Positions 1 to 10,200 of a stretch of DNA of 64,000 bases are shown here, piece after piece. How positions within the stretch are numbered: position 1 is the stretch's first letter; the number at the start of each line of letters is the position of its first letter. The DNA comes from Sipunculus nudus. Taxonomy: Eukaryota; Annelida; Sipuncula; Golfingiida; Sipunculidae. The stretch is taken from the NCBI GenBank assembly GCA_026874595.1, contig CM049310.1, positions 48,371,058 through 48,435,057 of the forward strand. Direction: 5' to 3'. A program made the position numbers and the translations under genes. The notes beneath the pieces were generated by a model that was given only the letters and a program-made list of their open reading frames with translations, had not been told where the DNA came from and did not search any database.

Positions 1-3
1 CAC

Positions 4-543
4 ATGTACCCTGCGGCGACACATGAAAATTATGACACGTGCGTCTTGTGCGGATACAGGAAGACGTATGACACTACTCGACCATGCTCTCCTGGAAGCC
101 ATCATTTTCCTGGAGAACACACAACGCTAGATGAGTCACTGGATTGCCTGTTATGCGTCTGCATCGAACCATTTGACGGATGTGCCTCCTTATTTCATCT
201 GGTAGGTGATATTCGTGCTCTTCACATCTATGGTGAAATCTTGGGTTACTCCTGTTTTCCTTGTGTGTTTTGCGGATGGCAGTGCGATAGGATGCAGGTG
301 CCGTGTGTAACTGACGTCGAATGGAAACGGCTTTTGGGAAAATCGGTCTGGCTCACAGACCTGGCATGCGGTGACAGACGCGCTAGACGATTTAATGAGA
401 AGGTGTCCCGTTACTGGATGCACAGGCCTGTAAATGCAGTGACCGTTTTGTACAGGCGCGAGATCGGTTTACCTGTACTACAGAACCATACACGGTACAT
501 GTACAGGAGTGGACGTACATGTCGTGCGTGGCCTTCATGCTGA
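4..543 (+). CDS. Cys-rich protein of unknown function, possibly 5'-truncated by the window
   Basis: A 179-codon frame opens with ATG three bases into the window. The frame has no stop upstream, so the true start could lie outside. Three paired-cysteine clusters are visible: CVLC near residue 13, CLLC near 48 and CFPC near 83. His and Cys residues lie between them (for example CSPGSHHF), so zinc binding is plausible. No named family is recognised. The gene ends at 543 and is followed after about 20 nt by the TATA box of the next gene on the same strand, which also encodes a Cys/His protein, so the two may be distant relatives. There is no signal peptide or membrane segment. Confidence 0.55.
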   Translation: MYPAATHENYDTCVLCGYRKTYDTTRPCSPGSHHFPGEHTTLDESLDCLLCVCIEPFDGCASLFHLVGDIRALHIYGEILGYSCFPCVFCGWQCDRMQVPCVTDVEWKRLLGKSVWLTDLACGDRRARRFNEKVSRYWMHRPVNAVTVLYRREIGLPVLQNHTRYMYRSGRTCRAWPSC

Positions 544-564
544 CGTAAGCGTATCGTACGTGCA

Positions 565-579
565 TATATAATATATATA
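565..579 (+). promoter_or_regulatory. TATA box of the zinc-finger gene
   Basis: A TATATAATATATATA run lies about 100 nt before the first in-frame ATG at 676. It supports starting that gene at 676 rather than at the upstream GTG at 637. Confidence 0.6.
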
Positions 580-675
580 GTGGTTCGGGTGAGCTAAGAC
601 GTCAGTACAGAGTGAGACTGTCAAGGTTATCACTTCGTGTGCAGTGTGTCTTCATCCGTGCATACACATATTCAA

Positions 676-1452
676 ATGGATGATATACTAGAGCTGTCCG
701 ATGAAAACACAAGCATGTTTGAGAAGAATGAAAGAGGACGTACTGCTCCAGAGCAAGAGGTTTGCTGCATATGCGGGGTTTCAGTATCATGCCTCCGCTC
801 GCATGTTGCTGTATCTCATCTGCCTTGGTTCGCTGACCCGATCTCCGCCTGTTCTGTGTGCAGAATGAATTTCGGCGACATCTGGCATCGCAAAGAACAC
901 GAGGACAGATTCCACGCAGGACGTTCCTGCCTGCTGCACAAGGACACGTATATATGCTACATGATGCCGTATATGCAAAGCATATGCAGAATGTTGGGAT
1001 GTTCGTACATGAGCAACCTCCCGCTGCTCGTGAGAACAAAGGGGTTGCAGCTTATACGTTCCTGTCAGCTTTTAGAAGGTGAGTGTCTGTACTTCGTGTC
1101 CTGGACAGGAGAGAGGCGTGGTTTTAAACCGGAAGACCCGCGTTATCTCAAGGACTGCGCGCACTGGCGTGTGCTGCTACGTCTATTGCACGCAACGAGA
1201 TACCTGACAGGATACGCGTCGAGATACTCGAGTGAATACGCGACAGAGAACACTACGCCTGATGACGCCCATTACTCAGGCAACACATGCACGCGCCCCA
1301 TCCTTGTCGTATCAACCAGTACACACGGCACCCGTAGAAATCGCCCAAGAGACACTCACGGCGACAGAAAACATAAAACGCGTACACGTAAAAACGCAAA
1401 GTCACGGAAACGACGTCACCAGGACGAGCATTCCAGTGGAGAAAACGTATAG
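676..1452 (+). CDS. Two-finger C2H2 zinc-finger-like protein with basic tail
   Basis: The protein has 258 residues from the first ATG; the frame is open from a GTG at 637. Two C2H2-type fingers follow each other near residues 30-80. The first is C-x2-C-x9-H-x4-H (starting CCICG) and the second is C-x2-C-x12-H-x4-H (starting CSVCRMNF). The last 40 residues are very rich in Arg, Lys and His, suggesting a nuclear or nucleic-acid-binding tail. The family is not recognised. A regulatory or DNA/RNA-binding role is inference from the fingers and tail. A TATA box lies at 565-579 and an AATAAA three nt after the stop. Confidence 0.65.
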   Translation: MDDILELSDENTSMFEKNERGRTAPEQEVCCICGVSVSCLRSHVAVSHLPWFADPISACSVCRMNFGDIWHRKEHEDRFHAGRSCLLHKDTYICYMMPYMQSICRMLGCSYMSNLPLLVRTKGLQLIRSCQLLEGECLYFVSWTGERRGFKPEDPRYLKDCAHWRVLLRLLHATRYLTGYASRYSSEYATENTTPDDAHYSGNTCTRPILVVSTSTHGTRRNRPRDTHGDRKHKTRTRKNAKSRKRRHQDEHSSGENV

Positions 1453-1454
1453 AT

Positions 1455-1460
1455 AATAAA
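1455..1460 (+). terminator. poly(A) signal of the zinc-finger gene
   Basis: AATAAA lies three nt after the stop codon and is followed by an A run. Confidence 0.65.
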
Positions 1461-1918
1461 AAAAAAACAGTTTATATCCAGTCGACGGCCTTAATGCTTT
1501 GTTGGAAAAAGAGCATGGACTAATTTGAATTGAAATTCAAACGAATTAACATTTCTTCTTAAAGGCGAATTAATATTGTTTGTAAAGTCACTGTCCTTTC
1601 CGTCACGTCAAATATTGTGCTTCATCTCAGCGCCATGTGTATTGTTTGTATGTATGCTTGATTTGCACGCAGTAAAAATATTGTCCTGCTTTAACGGGTG
1701 TCTGTCGTTCTTTACGCATGCCACATTTACACACACTCACAAACATGAATCACACACACACACAAACATGAATCACGCACCAAAGGCATCGCAACAGGAA
1801 AAAAAGCGGGGGAGCTCCCGGTGTATGTTACGTGCACATGAAGGTTATATGTATGCATGCATGGAAACGTATGGCAGGTATCAGTACGAAACATACACTC
1901 AATAATATCAAAGTTGTG
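1461..1918 (+). other. Intergenic region with small palindrome and short repeats
   Basis: I see no convincing gene here; the one long frame starts with TTG and is compositionally odd. It holds an inverted repeat, TTTGAATT-GA-AATTCAAA, at 1524-1541. It also holds two copies of a CACAAACATGAATCAC unit near 1738 and 1763 in a CA-rich stretch. Confidence 0.4.
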
Positions 1919-1924
1919 TTTATT
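1919..1924 (-). terminator. poly(A) signal of the minus-strand acidic/basic protein gene
   Basis: TTTATT on the plus strand is AATAAA on the minus strand. It lies about 90 nt beyond the stop at 2017. Confidence 0.5.
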
Positions 1925-2016
1925 TTGGTTTAATTACATGCTTCATCACGCAGTACTTCGGTAACAAAACACTGTCAGGTACAATGAAACGGAGAACCAT
2001 GCATGTCCGACCTGTG

Positions 2017-2484
2017 TTACTCTTTTTTGGAGACCTCGACCTTTCCCGGTGTCATTTCGGACAAGATCCTGTCCATTTGTGTTAGGTCTTCCCTCATCTC
2101 ATGCAACAGTTGCGTCATTTTTTGTAACCTCCCAACCATCACTTCCGCTGTACGTGGTGTCCAGGAACTCTGGGTCTGGTCCGGCGTGTGGCCCGACAAT
2201 GGGTTTCGACGTCCTCTCCCGCGACGGCGGAGTGTGCGTGCTCGTGTACTCGTTTCACCACCATCTGTCATGCTTGTGTCAGACTTCTCCGCCTGTTCAA
2301 GCGTAGAACGTTCCTCCCTGCACGTAGCACGGTCCAGTGTGCTAGGGATTGTATTCTCATGCGTTGGTTCGCCTTCTCCGATGTACCACTGTACTTGGGA
2401 AGTTTCGTTATGAACGACGTCATTAACATCTTCGGGGTCTTCGTGGGTAATGTAATGCCGAGACCTGCTGAACATGGCACCCAT
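2017..2484 (-). CDS. 155-residue acidic/basic protein with C-terminal coiled coil
   Basis: This minus-strand frame starts at ATG 2484, with an alternative ATG at 2475. The N-terminal half is acidic and polar. A strongly basic patch (TRARTLRRRGRGRR) near residues 82-95 looks like a nuclear localisation signal. The C-terminal 45 residues have a heptad-like pattern of Leu/Met (VGRLQKMTQLLHEMREDL), which suggests a coiled coil. It has a minus-strand TATAAAG box at 2600-2594 and an AATAAA after the stop. Several other frames overlap it on both strands, but this one has the best control signals. Function unknown. Confidence 0.6.
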   Translation of the reverse strand: MGAMFSRSRHYITHEDPEDVNDVVHNETSQVQWYIGEGEPTHENTIPSTLDRATCREERSTLEQAEKSDTSMTDGGETSTRARTLRRRGRGRRNPLSGHTPDQTQSSWTPRTAEVMVGRLQKMTQLLHEMREDLTQMDRILSEMTPGKVEVSKKE

Positions 2485-2593
2485 GACACACCGACTTTGC
2501 TGTATAATGATATAAAGACAACCGAGCGGTTGTGCGTGTCGTCAATCACGACGCCTCCTCCTGTCTGGACCGCACTGAACGAAATGAGTCTAG

Positions 2594-2600
2594 CTTTATA
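2594..2600 (-). promoter_or_regulatory. TATA box for the 155-residue minus-strand gene
   Basis: TATAAAG on the minus strand lies about 110 nt before ATG 2484. The same 323-nt intergenic region (2485-2807) must also hold the plus-strand promoter of the first ankyrin gene, perhaps the TAATAAAAC near 2750. Confidence 0.5.
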
Positions 2601-2807
2601 AGCAAGCGGGTGACTGGCGTTTGACGTCACATGCCGTGGGCGGAGTCAATGTCGCATGTATTTGCGTTGCACGTGTACAGCTACGCCCCGTCTTGACCAG
2701 ACTTTGCACTGAAACACGGACGGGCCACATGTCGTCAGCCGACGAATACTAATAAAACCCACAGTGCAATCGACACGGTCACACTGTAATACAGGCATGT
2801 TTCAGCA

Positions 2808-3944
2808 ATGTCACGAGAGCGGTTTAACAGGGAAAACCCGCGCTTTCAACGGATGTTAGACAATATACATAACATGGACGACGAAGAAGATGACGCTGAC
2901 GATGATTTAGGAGCCGTAGGATGGAGTTTTCAGCAGGAACTTCCAGGACATATTCACCGTGGCCTTATGGATGAGTCGCTCCAGATGGCACGCGCAAACC
3001 CACGCGCAGCAGCAGCACTAGCCGCGTTCTACGCCGGTGTTCCGGTTGATGACGACGACGTAGGTTTCAGTGAAGAGATGGATGACGATTCTGACATGGA
3101 AGACATGGCGTGTAGTATGAATGACTGCGTGCTGTCAGAAGCAGACGCAGGCGTGGTACCCGATGTTAAGAACACAGGCGCGGGAGAAAGATACACTCAG
3201 GAACAGTTGCGTCGCACAGACGAAACTGGGAGGACTGCGCTGCACAGGCTAATCGAAGAGGGAAGGTATGATGTGGTTTCCCGTATACTGGCAGGGCTGA
3301 AAGGACCGAGCTGCTATGTGAAAGGACAGGAATGCTATGCTGTGTTGAACATTCCCAACAAGAAAGGCCGAACGTGCCTTCACTTGGCTGTCATGAAAGG
3401 ACAGGCATGCTTGGCAAGGCAACTGGTCATGCACGGTGCTGTTTTAGAGGCTCGGGACTCAGATGGTAACACGCCCCTCCACATAGCCTGCGCACGAGGT
3501 GACCTGTCGACCGTTAAATGCCTGACAGCAGTCCTGGGGGAAGAGATGTTGAACATCCCATACTTTGTGCCGTTCACCAAGTTACCTCAAGACATGGACG
3601 CGGTAAACAAGGAAGGTCTGGGATTTATGCACCTCGCAGCAGCTTGCGGGGTGGAGGAACTGACGGTTCACCTGGTGAACAAGTTGGGAGCGGACGTAAA
3701 CCAACGGGAAACCCGCAGTGGCAGAACGGCACTGCACATAGCAGCTGCAGCCGGTTTGAGTACCATGGTTCGGTGCCTGATCGAGAGATGCGGCGCAGAC
3801 GTACACGTTAAGTCGTCCGACGGCTGGACACCCATACAGTCAGCTATGATGGAAAACCAACAGGAAACAGCTGAAATCCTTTTGAATTACATTAAGAAAT
3901 GCGGCAAAGAAACGTCGGAGGAAAGCGATATAGATGAATGCTGA
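2808..3944 (+). CDS. IkappaB-like ankyrin-repeat protein 1
   Basis: The protein has 378 residues. The first 130 are acidic and polar (DDEEDDADDD near residue 27). Five to six ankyrin repeats follow, from about 135 to 365. Repeat signatures are TGRTALHRLI, GRTCLHLAV, DGNTPLHIACARGD, GLGFMHLAAACG and SGRTALHIAAAAG. Between the GNTPLH repeat and the next there is an insert of about 20 residues, a spacing typical of IkappaB/Cactus proteins. The tail (SEESDIDEC) is acidic and serine-rich. I do not see the DSGxxS degron through which IkappaB is normally destroyed. Such a protein would be expected to hold Rel/NF-kappaB dimers permanently, as proposed for polydnavirus vankyrins. The function is inference from repeat layout. 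It is the first of three tandem paralogues. Confidence 0.75.
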   Translation: MSRERFNRENPRFQRMLDNIHNMDDEEDDADDDLGAVGWSFQQELPGHIHRGLMDESLQMARANPRAAAALAAFYAGVPVDDDDVGFSEEMDDDSDMEDMACSMNDCVLSEADAGVVPDVKNTGAGERYTQEQLRRTDETGRTALHRLIEEGRYDVVSRILAGLKGPSCYVKGQECYAVLNIPNKKGRTCLHLAVMKGQACLARQLVMHGAVLEARDSDGNTPLHIACARGDLSTVKCLTAVLGEEMLNIPYFVPFTKLPQDMDAVNKEGLGFMHLAAACGVEELTVHLVNKLGADVNQRETRSGRTALHIAAAAGLSTMVRCLIERCGADVHVKSSDGWTPIQSAMMENQQETAEILLNYIKKCGKETSEESDIDEC

Positions 3945-4174
3945 GGCGTATGTGTTTAATAAGCGAACTGTCAGGATGTAATCCTGTTTACTCCGCACAC
4001 AAAATATACGTCGCCCGATTAGTGTTTTTAGTAGTGGAGCATATAAACATTTACGTCATTGGGTTTTTACTTTTACTTAAGCGTCATACCGGGTATTTCC
4101 AAGCGTCAGTTGGTATACTGCACACCTGCCAGAACGTGGGTACGACGCCGTGGTAACATAACCGCTAACACGTA

Positions 4175-4360
4175 GATTTTCCCGGATGTGTACTACGTCG
4201 GTGTACTTTTTGGAATTCACCCAATCAGTGAGTCATCGTCGGTTTTCCCCATGTAAATCATATGCTTGCGTAAACAAGTCAGGAGGGTATGAGTCAGGAG
4301 AATTTTTCCCCCAATCAGAGACTTTCTATTGGTTGTCACTAGGAAGCATTGTGTATAAAT
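4175..4360 (+). promoter_or_regulatory. Promoter of ankyrin gene 2: kappaB-like sites, CCAAT boxes and TATA box
   Basis: TATAAAT lies at 4354-4360. CCAATC motifs occur near 4220 and 4312, and an inverted ATTGG near 4329. GGTTTTCCCC at 4241-4250 is, on the other strand, GGGGAAAACC, a good match to Rel/NF-kappaB sites. Weaker related stretches (GATTTTCCCG and AATTTTTCCCCC) lie near 4175 and 4303. The TATA box overlaps the upstream ATG at 4359, so translation should start at 4416. Confidence 0.5.
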
Positions 4361-4415
4361 GTGCCTGACCAGTGCCAACGTCTACATTTTGGATGAACGT
4401 CTTTATCGCCGTACC

Positions 4416-5555
4416 ATGGCCAGCAGGCGGCATATTGAATGCATTGAACTTGCTAGAATGTGCGCGGAAGTGTCTGAGTACTCTACCCAGGGTGATAACT
4501 TCATAGACAAGTCTGCGTACTCAACAGAAAGCGTTAATGTCACGGACGATGACATGAATACAGGGGAAACACTTTCAGAAATGGACACTTCATTGACAAG
4601 CATTGACAACGGAACTGGCGGGCTATTACTAGTGTCGAGTCCGACGTGTACCTCGGTTCATTTGTCGGTTTGTGAGGGGTTTGACCCCGAGCTGGACGAG
4701 AAGAGAGCTCCCTTTTGGACTCAAGGGTCCCCTTTCTCTCTGCAGTTGGCCTTTCACATGGCGAAACGCCGTGGTCTTGGGTCGCACGTTTTGCCTGTTT
4801 TCCTGAAAAACGCCAAGCGGTTCGTGAACAACATATTTGAAGACGTCGGGATGGGCACGGACGAAACACTTTTACACAGTTGCATAAAGAATTGGGGCAG
4901 GGAACGTGCTGCCACGGGGATACTGCGCGACCTAACGCACAGCCGAGGGATCAACAAGACCGATATGAATGGCGACACCTGCTTGCACCTGGCCGTTAAG
5001 AAGGGTATGTATTCACTGGTTAGGCAGTTGGTGGCTCGCGGTGCAGACACAGAGGCTAGAGACGCGCACGGGAACACACCGCTGCATTTGGCTTCAGCCA
5101 GAGGTGACACGATGTGTGCTATGGCTCTGACATTGTACCTGACACATGCAGAAGTGAAAAAATATATACGTTACAGACCGTTTAACAGAGTCCCCCCAAG
5201 GCCGAACATTTTGAACTACGACGGGCAGACATGCGTACATTTGGCTGCGGAAGGTGGGCACAAGGACCTGCTAGGTTGCCTCAAACCACTGCTGGAGGAT
5301 GTCGATGTGCCTAATGGAAAGACGGGAAAGACTGCACTGTACGAAGCAGCTGAGTCTGGCAGAATAGACATGGTACGATATTTGGTAAATGAATGTTGGG
5401 CGAATGCACACGCGCGAGCGTGGAACAGGAGTTCTCCCTTGGAAGCTGCAATGTCGAACGGGCACGAGGAATGTGTTATGTTTCTTGTAGGGTTGGGTGC
5501 TGTGCGCCCGGACAATTGCGACAGCGAAGAAGATAGCATGACCGAGAGTGGATAG
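4416..5555 (+). CDS. IkappaB-like ankyrin-repeat protein 2
   Basis: The protein has 379 residues from ATG 4416, chosen because an earlier in-frame ATG at 4359 overlaps the TATA box. The N-terminal 160 residues are Ser/Thr-rich. Ankyrin repeats follow from about 150 to 365, with signatures DTCLHLAVKKG, HGNTPLHLASARGD, GQTCVHLAAEGG and GKTALYEAAESG. The long insert after the GNTPLH repeat is shared with protein 1, and the acidic tail (CDSEEDSMTESG) also matches. Clear paralogue of the flanking genes. A role in blocking Rel/NF-kappaB-type signalling is inferred. No DSGxxS degron is seen. Confidence 0.75.
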   Translation: MASRRHIECIELARMCAEVSEYSTQGDNFIDKSAYSTESVNVTDDDMNTGETLSEMDTSLTSIDNGTGGLLLVSSPTCTSVHLSVCEGFDPELDEKRAPFWTQGSPFSLQLAFHMAKRRGLGSHVLPVFLKNAKRFVNNIFEDVGMGTDETLLHSCIKNWGRERAATGILRDLTHSRGINKTDMNGDTCLHLAVKKGMYSLVRQLVARGADTEARDAHGNTPLHLASARGDTMCAMALTLYLTHAEVKKYIRYRPFNRVPPRPNILNYDGQTCVHLAAEGGHKDLLGCLKPLLEDVDVPNGKTGKTALYEAAESGRIDMVRYLVNECWANAHARAWNRSSPLEAAMSNGHEECVMFLVGLGAVRPDNCDSEEDSMTESG

Positions 5556-5635
5556 CTTAATACGAAAGTGTATACACTATGATTGTATACTGTGCCTACT
5601 AATTATCCCGCAATGACAGCACTGGCTGATGAACT

Positions 5636-5868
5636 GGGGGGGGGGGGCTTCGCTTTCCGGATACACCGTTGTTCAACCCTAAACAAACACTACCAATGAC
5701 GTGGCTGTGTGTGACCGTGAACAAAAATCCCACATGTCGGATGACGCATTATCATGCTGTGATTTGTGGGGAAATCCGACGTTACCAAAATTAGAGATTA
5801 CCTCACAAATGTGACTTTCGGATATTCCATGGGTTAAAAATAGATGTCGTTTTAGCGTATATATATAT
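5636..5868 (+). promoter_or_regulatory. Upstream region of ankyrin gene 3: G12 tract, kappaB-like site, TATA run
   Basis: A run of 12 G lies at 5636-5647. GGGGAAATCC at 5768-5777 resembles a Dorsal/kappaB site (GGG-W4-CC core). TATATATATA lies at 5859-5868. GTCGGAT near 5734 and ATCCGAC near 5774 could form a stem. No gene is seen between 5556 and 5939. Confidence 0.45.
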
Positions 5869-5939
5869 GACTGTTCTGGTAGTATTTGATAACATACTGT
5901 TGCAGTTCACTGTTCGTTTACACGTTTAGAGACAGAGAC

Positions 5940-6734
5940 ATGTTTTGTTCGACGGAGTCAGTCGAGGCTGGGATGCGTAGACTTCACATAAGCGAAAACA
6001 GCACCGTCAAAGACATACGCGAGAACAGCACCGCCAAAGAAGTCACGGTTTCTGGTGCCCCACAGGACGTATCGTCCACCCCGTGTCACTTTCTCTCCCG
6101 TGACAGTGCCGGTGAGACGTTTCTGCACAATTGCATATTAGCCGGGATGGAAGGCTGGGCGATATCGGTACTAGACAGAATGGACGGGCCAGGAGTCCTC
6201 GACATAGTAAACATACAAGGAGAAACCTACCTCGAGCTGGCTGTGAGACTTTGCATGCACCAACTCATCCGGCATCTAGTGATGCGCGGAGCGGACATTA
6301 CGAAAAGGGACAGACACGCGAACACCCCACTGCACTTGGCTTGCCAGCGCAAGTGCTCGGAATGCTTGAAATCACTGACATGCTGGGCCGGCTTTGTGAT
6401 GATGGACAAGCCGGATTTCTACAGGAATCTCACGGGTGTTATGAACGCGGACGGTCGCACTTGCATGCACATAGCAGCAGAAGCAGATGCCAGGGACATG
6501 CTGAACTATCTTTTATTCGCGCTGCACGCGGATCCCAACTGTAAAGAAGGCAAACGAGGCCTGACACCGTTACATGAAGCTGTTCTGCGTGGCAATGTGG
6601 ACATGGTGAAGTATATGTTATTAGAAGCCGGAGCTGACATATCGCTCGAATCCTACGATAGGGAAACAGCACGTTCACTGGCATACGCTACAGACAATTC
6701 AGAGATGTGTATGTTCTTACGGATGATCGAGTGA
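5940..6734 (+). CDS. IkappaB-like ankyrin-repeat protein 3
   Basis: The protein has 264 residues from the first ATG; the open frame runs upstream to a TTG at 5886. It is shorter than its two neighbours, with a 55-residue N-terminal tail and no acidic C-terminal tail. Ankyrin repeats run from about 60 to 260: AGETFLHNCI, GETYLELAV, HANTPLHLAC, GRTCMHIAAEA and GLTPLHEAVLRG. The layout matches the other two IkappaB-like genes, including the insert after NTPLHLAC. Its own TATA run lies about 75 nt upstream. The missing tail means that if protein turnover is controlled by the tail in proteins 1 and 2, it is not here. Confidence 0.7.
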   Translation: MFCSTESVEAGMRRLHISENSTVKDIRENSTAKEVTVSGAPQDVSSTPCHFLSRDSAGETFLHNCILAGMEGWAISVLDRMDGPGVLDIVNIQGETYLELAVRLCMHQLIRHLVMRGADITKRDRHANTPLHLACQRKCSECLKSLTCWAGFVMMDKPDFYRNLTGVMNADGRTCMHIAAEADARDMLNYLLFALHADPNCKEGKRGLTPLHEAVLRGNVDMVKYMLLEAGADISLESYDRETARSLAYATDNSEMCMFLRMIE

Positions 6735-7283
6735 AACGTGATATGGACAGATATATTTTGGTTTATTTGACATGAACGTGCATGAATTTGATTTGTTTAT
6801 ACGTTGTTACTTGTTATAAATGTGATGTATCGTGTATGGTGTTGTTTTTTTTTATTGTTTCGTGTTTCATGTTAGACAGCATTAATGAACGTGATTTATG
6901 CCAGCCTTCGTTCTGTGCACTTGTCAAATGACGTTCCAATGTATGATGGTATGGATGACGTGTGTGGTAGCTAAGGTGTGGGTCGGTTGCAGCTCAGCTG
7001 ACTATAAGTCCCCTGAGCTATACTGATGGTGCTTTGTTTTATAATGTAAACAATGGTATCACATCATGCCCATCCCTCCTTTCACACCCCGCATATTATA
7101 TCCGATCGGGTTGTACGAGCGCAACAGACGAAGGGTCAGATTGGTCGTTATTTGGTGTACGTATTTGTGTTTCTGGTCCGAGCGGTTGAATCAGGTATTG
7201 GGGTAGGTAAAGTCACTGTCACAGTTACTGTGACTTACGTCAACTGATCGGTCATCAAACGGTCCATGGCATGATAAAACAAA
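6735..7283 (+). other. 549-nt intergenic region with TATTTGTG motif and palindrome
   Basis: No gene is visible. TATTTGTG lies at 7162-7169, and a perfect palindrome, GTCACAGT-T-ACTGTGAC, at 7218-7234, about 50 nt before the ATG of the 1083-residue gene. A TATAAG lies near 7003. Confidence 0.45.
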
Positions 7284-10200
7284 ATGCACACTACACGCAT
7301 GTGGACACCGCGTTTCAGGTATGAATCACGACGGAAACACAGATCATACCCGGCGGATCGAGCGTCGTTCTCCAGGAACGGGTGCAGGCAGTCTTACAGG
7401 AGCCTGAAAGAGCAAGTGCACAGACACGAGGACCCGTCACGTCCGGGCAGTTTCCCGCCACTACGGCAGGATGCAAGAGTTTACGACCAGGTCCGGTCCA
7501 AAGCGTTTCCCTACGAAGGCGGCTACGGCCCTAAAAAGGCGTACGCCCATTTCACAGATGTACCCAACATGGATTCCGAACGGGTATCCCTTGACGTGCC
7601 AACACCTTGGCCAGAGGGACATCCCGACATGCTCCACGAGTTAAAAGAACGGTTTGAACTGCTGGACAAAGAACGCGTTTCCGCAGACGTCCTAGCAATA
7701 CAAACCGTCCGGGACCGCGAAACACGTCGGGAATTTCACAATCTGTGCGAACAACTGGACCGCACGAGGCGGGACGCGGAAAGGATGAAAGACACGTACG
7801 TGGAACTGGCAAGACAGAGAAACCTGCTGCACCGTGAACTGAAACGCGCACGTGCACTCCGTTCAGTGCGTTGCATAGCTGTACCGTCATGCGATACGAC
7901 GGTGGGTGACACGGCGTACGGGCCTCCGCCGGCCGAAAAGGTGACGGACGCCGTGGTGTCTTGCCTGTCGAATGCGCCTTTGTCTGCTGCCGGTTCACGT
8001 CCTGTGTTGGTTCATCCGACGGACCTCAGCAGGGAACTCTTGCGTACTTTCACCGGGGGGTCCTCCGCTTGCACAGGAGCCGTCTTGTCACTGCCTACAG
8101 ATATGCTCGTTTTTCAATACGTCGCATCTTCCCTGTGTCGGTCTTTGTCCTCTGACGTCACCACCGCGCTTTACGGTAAGTTCAAGAAGGAATGGGCGCA
8201 CCATGTTGATATGGCCGTGGGCGATCCCCTCGATATCACAAAGTGTGCAGCCCAAATTCGCGTGTCCGTAAAAAATTTCCAAGGTTATCTCGAGAACCAC
8301 ATCAGAGAGCTTTCTGCAGAACTCGTACAACGGGTGGTGCAGCGTGTAAAACTCCAGGGAAACTACGAGATGTACTGTACATGGACCCTCTCGTTGGGCG
8401 CAGTGCCTTACGTGCGTTTACCCCCAGGATCAGGTAACCTCAGCCCTTGCGTGTGCTCTGGATGGAAATGTGGCTCAACCGAGACCTCCGCCTCAGAGAG
8501 CGTTCTTTTGTCAGCCTTGCGTACCTGCTCCACGAAGCTCTGCGACTGCAGCCAAGGGCACGTCCGCGTCCTTTCACCGGAAGAATGTGTTTTGGTATAC
8601 CTGGGACCCCAGTCCGGCTTCGGGGTGTCTGTGATGGACCAATCATTTTTCCCACCGGGCTCCAAGTTTGGGGTGGTATACCCGCACAAACATTTCCGGT
8701 GCGACCCGATGGCCACAGCCTGTGGGCAAGTTCTGATGTACAGCAGAGCACGTGGTTTGTTACAAAGCCTAGCAGAAAACTCGCACATATTCAACTCTAA
8801 ACCGTGCGTGCTTTTAGGGCAAAAGAGCATGCCTAAGAAACCTGCCGAACAGGATGACGACCCGTCTAGCGAAAGAGAGGTCTGTCGCAGGGCACTGAAC
8901 GCTGCAGAGGAAAAGGTCAATTCGGCCACTTTGGCCGCAGCTAAACTTCACAGGCAGTTGATGTCATGTAAAGCGAAAGAAAAAACCACAGACGATATGA
9001 TGAAACTGTTGGGCACAGCCGCGGAATCCGATAGCGCTATCACACGCGGAGCTTTGAAAAAACTGGTGCCGTGTATCGTGAGCGGAGTCGCGGGTGACTG
9101 GGGTAGCATGTACGCTAACCTGCGTGATCTGCAGAAACGGATCACCGCAGGCGGTACGCTTGACGACGCGAGAGCACCTCTGTCTTCATCGTCCACATTT
9201 CCGGGTGCGGGCCCGAAGTTTAGCCGTGCCCCTCAACGTAACACACAGCGTGTCTGTGGTAGTACGGATCACGCTGGCGACGGACTGCCCTCCGGCCGCT
9301 TGTACGATGGCAGTTTGTCACGCCCTGGAGTCAGCTACCTCGAGACCACGTCAGGCGTCAGGTACAACGTGCGCGAATTGGAAAGAACCGCGGCCGAGCT
9401 GGACATGCAGAGGGGTGTGGCCGAAGCCTTGTCCTGGTTCAGTAAGCCGTCGGCTGAAAAGGAAGCCCTGAGAAGGGCAGAACGCAAGAACGCGGAAGCC
9501 GAAAGGGTCATGCAGTACCTGATCGATCTCGTGGAACAGTCAGGGCACGCGCTGGACCTGCATAAACACCAAGCCGCCATACACGCCCAACGGTACGTCC
9601 AGCTGACCGCCCAACTGAACGAATACCAAGAGGAGCAGCGTCGCTTGGGTGAAGCCGTTCACCTTTACGAGAAATTTATCGAGGAACGCCTCGAACCCAC
9701 AGAAGAAATGGGCGGTGAACCAATGTGGGACGGCGAAAGGGCTCCACCGAGTCGCGCACTTTTGAAACACCTGAAAAACCTTCAGCGGGACGTAAAAAGA
9801 GCCGTCGATTCGTGTACAACGGAACAGCGGACAGCAGAGGAACTTGAGGACGAAATAGCTGACGACGCTCACGGCCTGTGGCGAGGAGTGTCAGACGTGT
9901 ACGGGCCCAACCGGCCCGTAGAATCGGGTGGCATCGGGCCGCCAAAAAGCCGGTCCGCTGCGGGGCCGACAGTCGTTGACGTCACAAACCAGATGGACCC
10001 TGTGTTTGGAGAAGTGTTGGGCCACCGACTGAGCACCGCTGTCCCGGACGTAAAGGCGTACGCGGACATGGAGCGTGAACAATGGGCTTCAGTTACCATG
10101 AACATGCTCAACTTCAACCAAGTGTCGACCTACACAAACAACGCCGTGCGGTACATACCACGCAAGGAAACCAACAGAGCCCTCGTCAAACCATACCTCG

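Noticed and set aside
1576-1905. 109-codon plus-strand frame in the first intergenic region
   Set aside because: It starts with TTG, is low-complexity (His/Thr repeats from a CA-rich stretch) and has no promoter or poly(A) signal of its own.
7053-7247. 64-codon plus-strand frame before the 1083-residue gene
   Set aside because: It contains the TATTTGTG element and the palindrome, ends in a TVTVTV low-complexity tail, and is better explained as promoter DNA.
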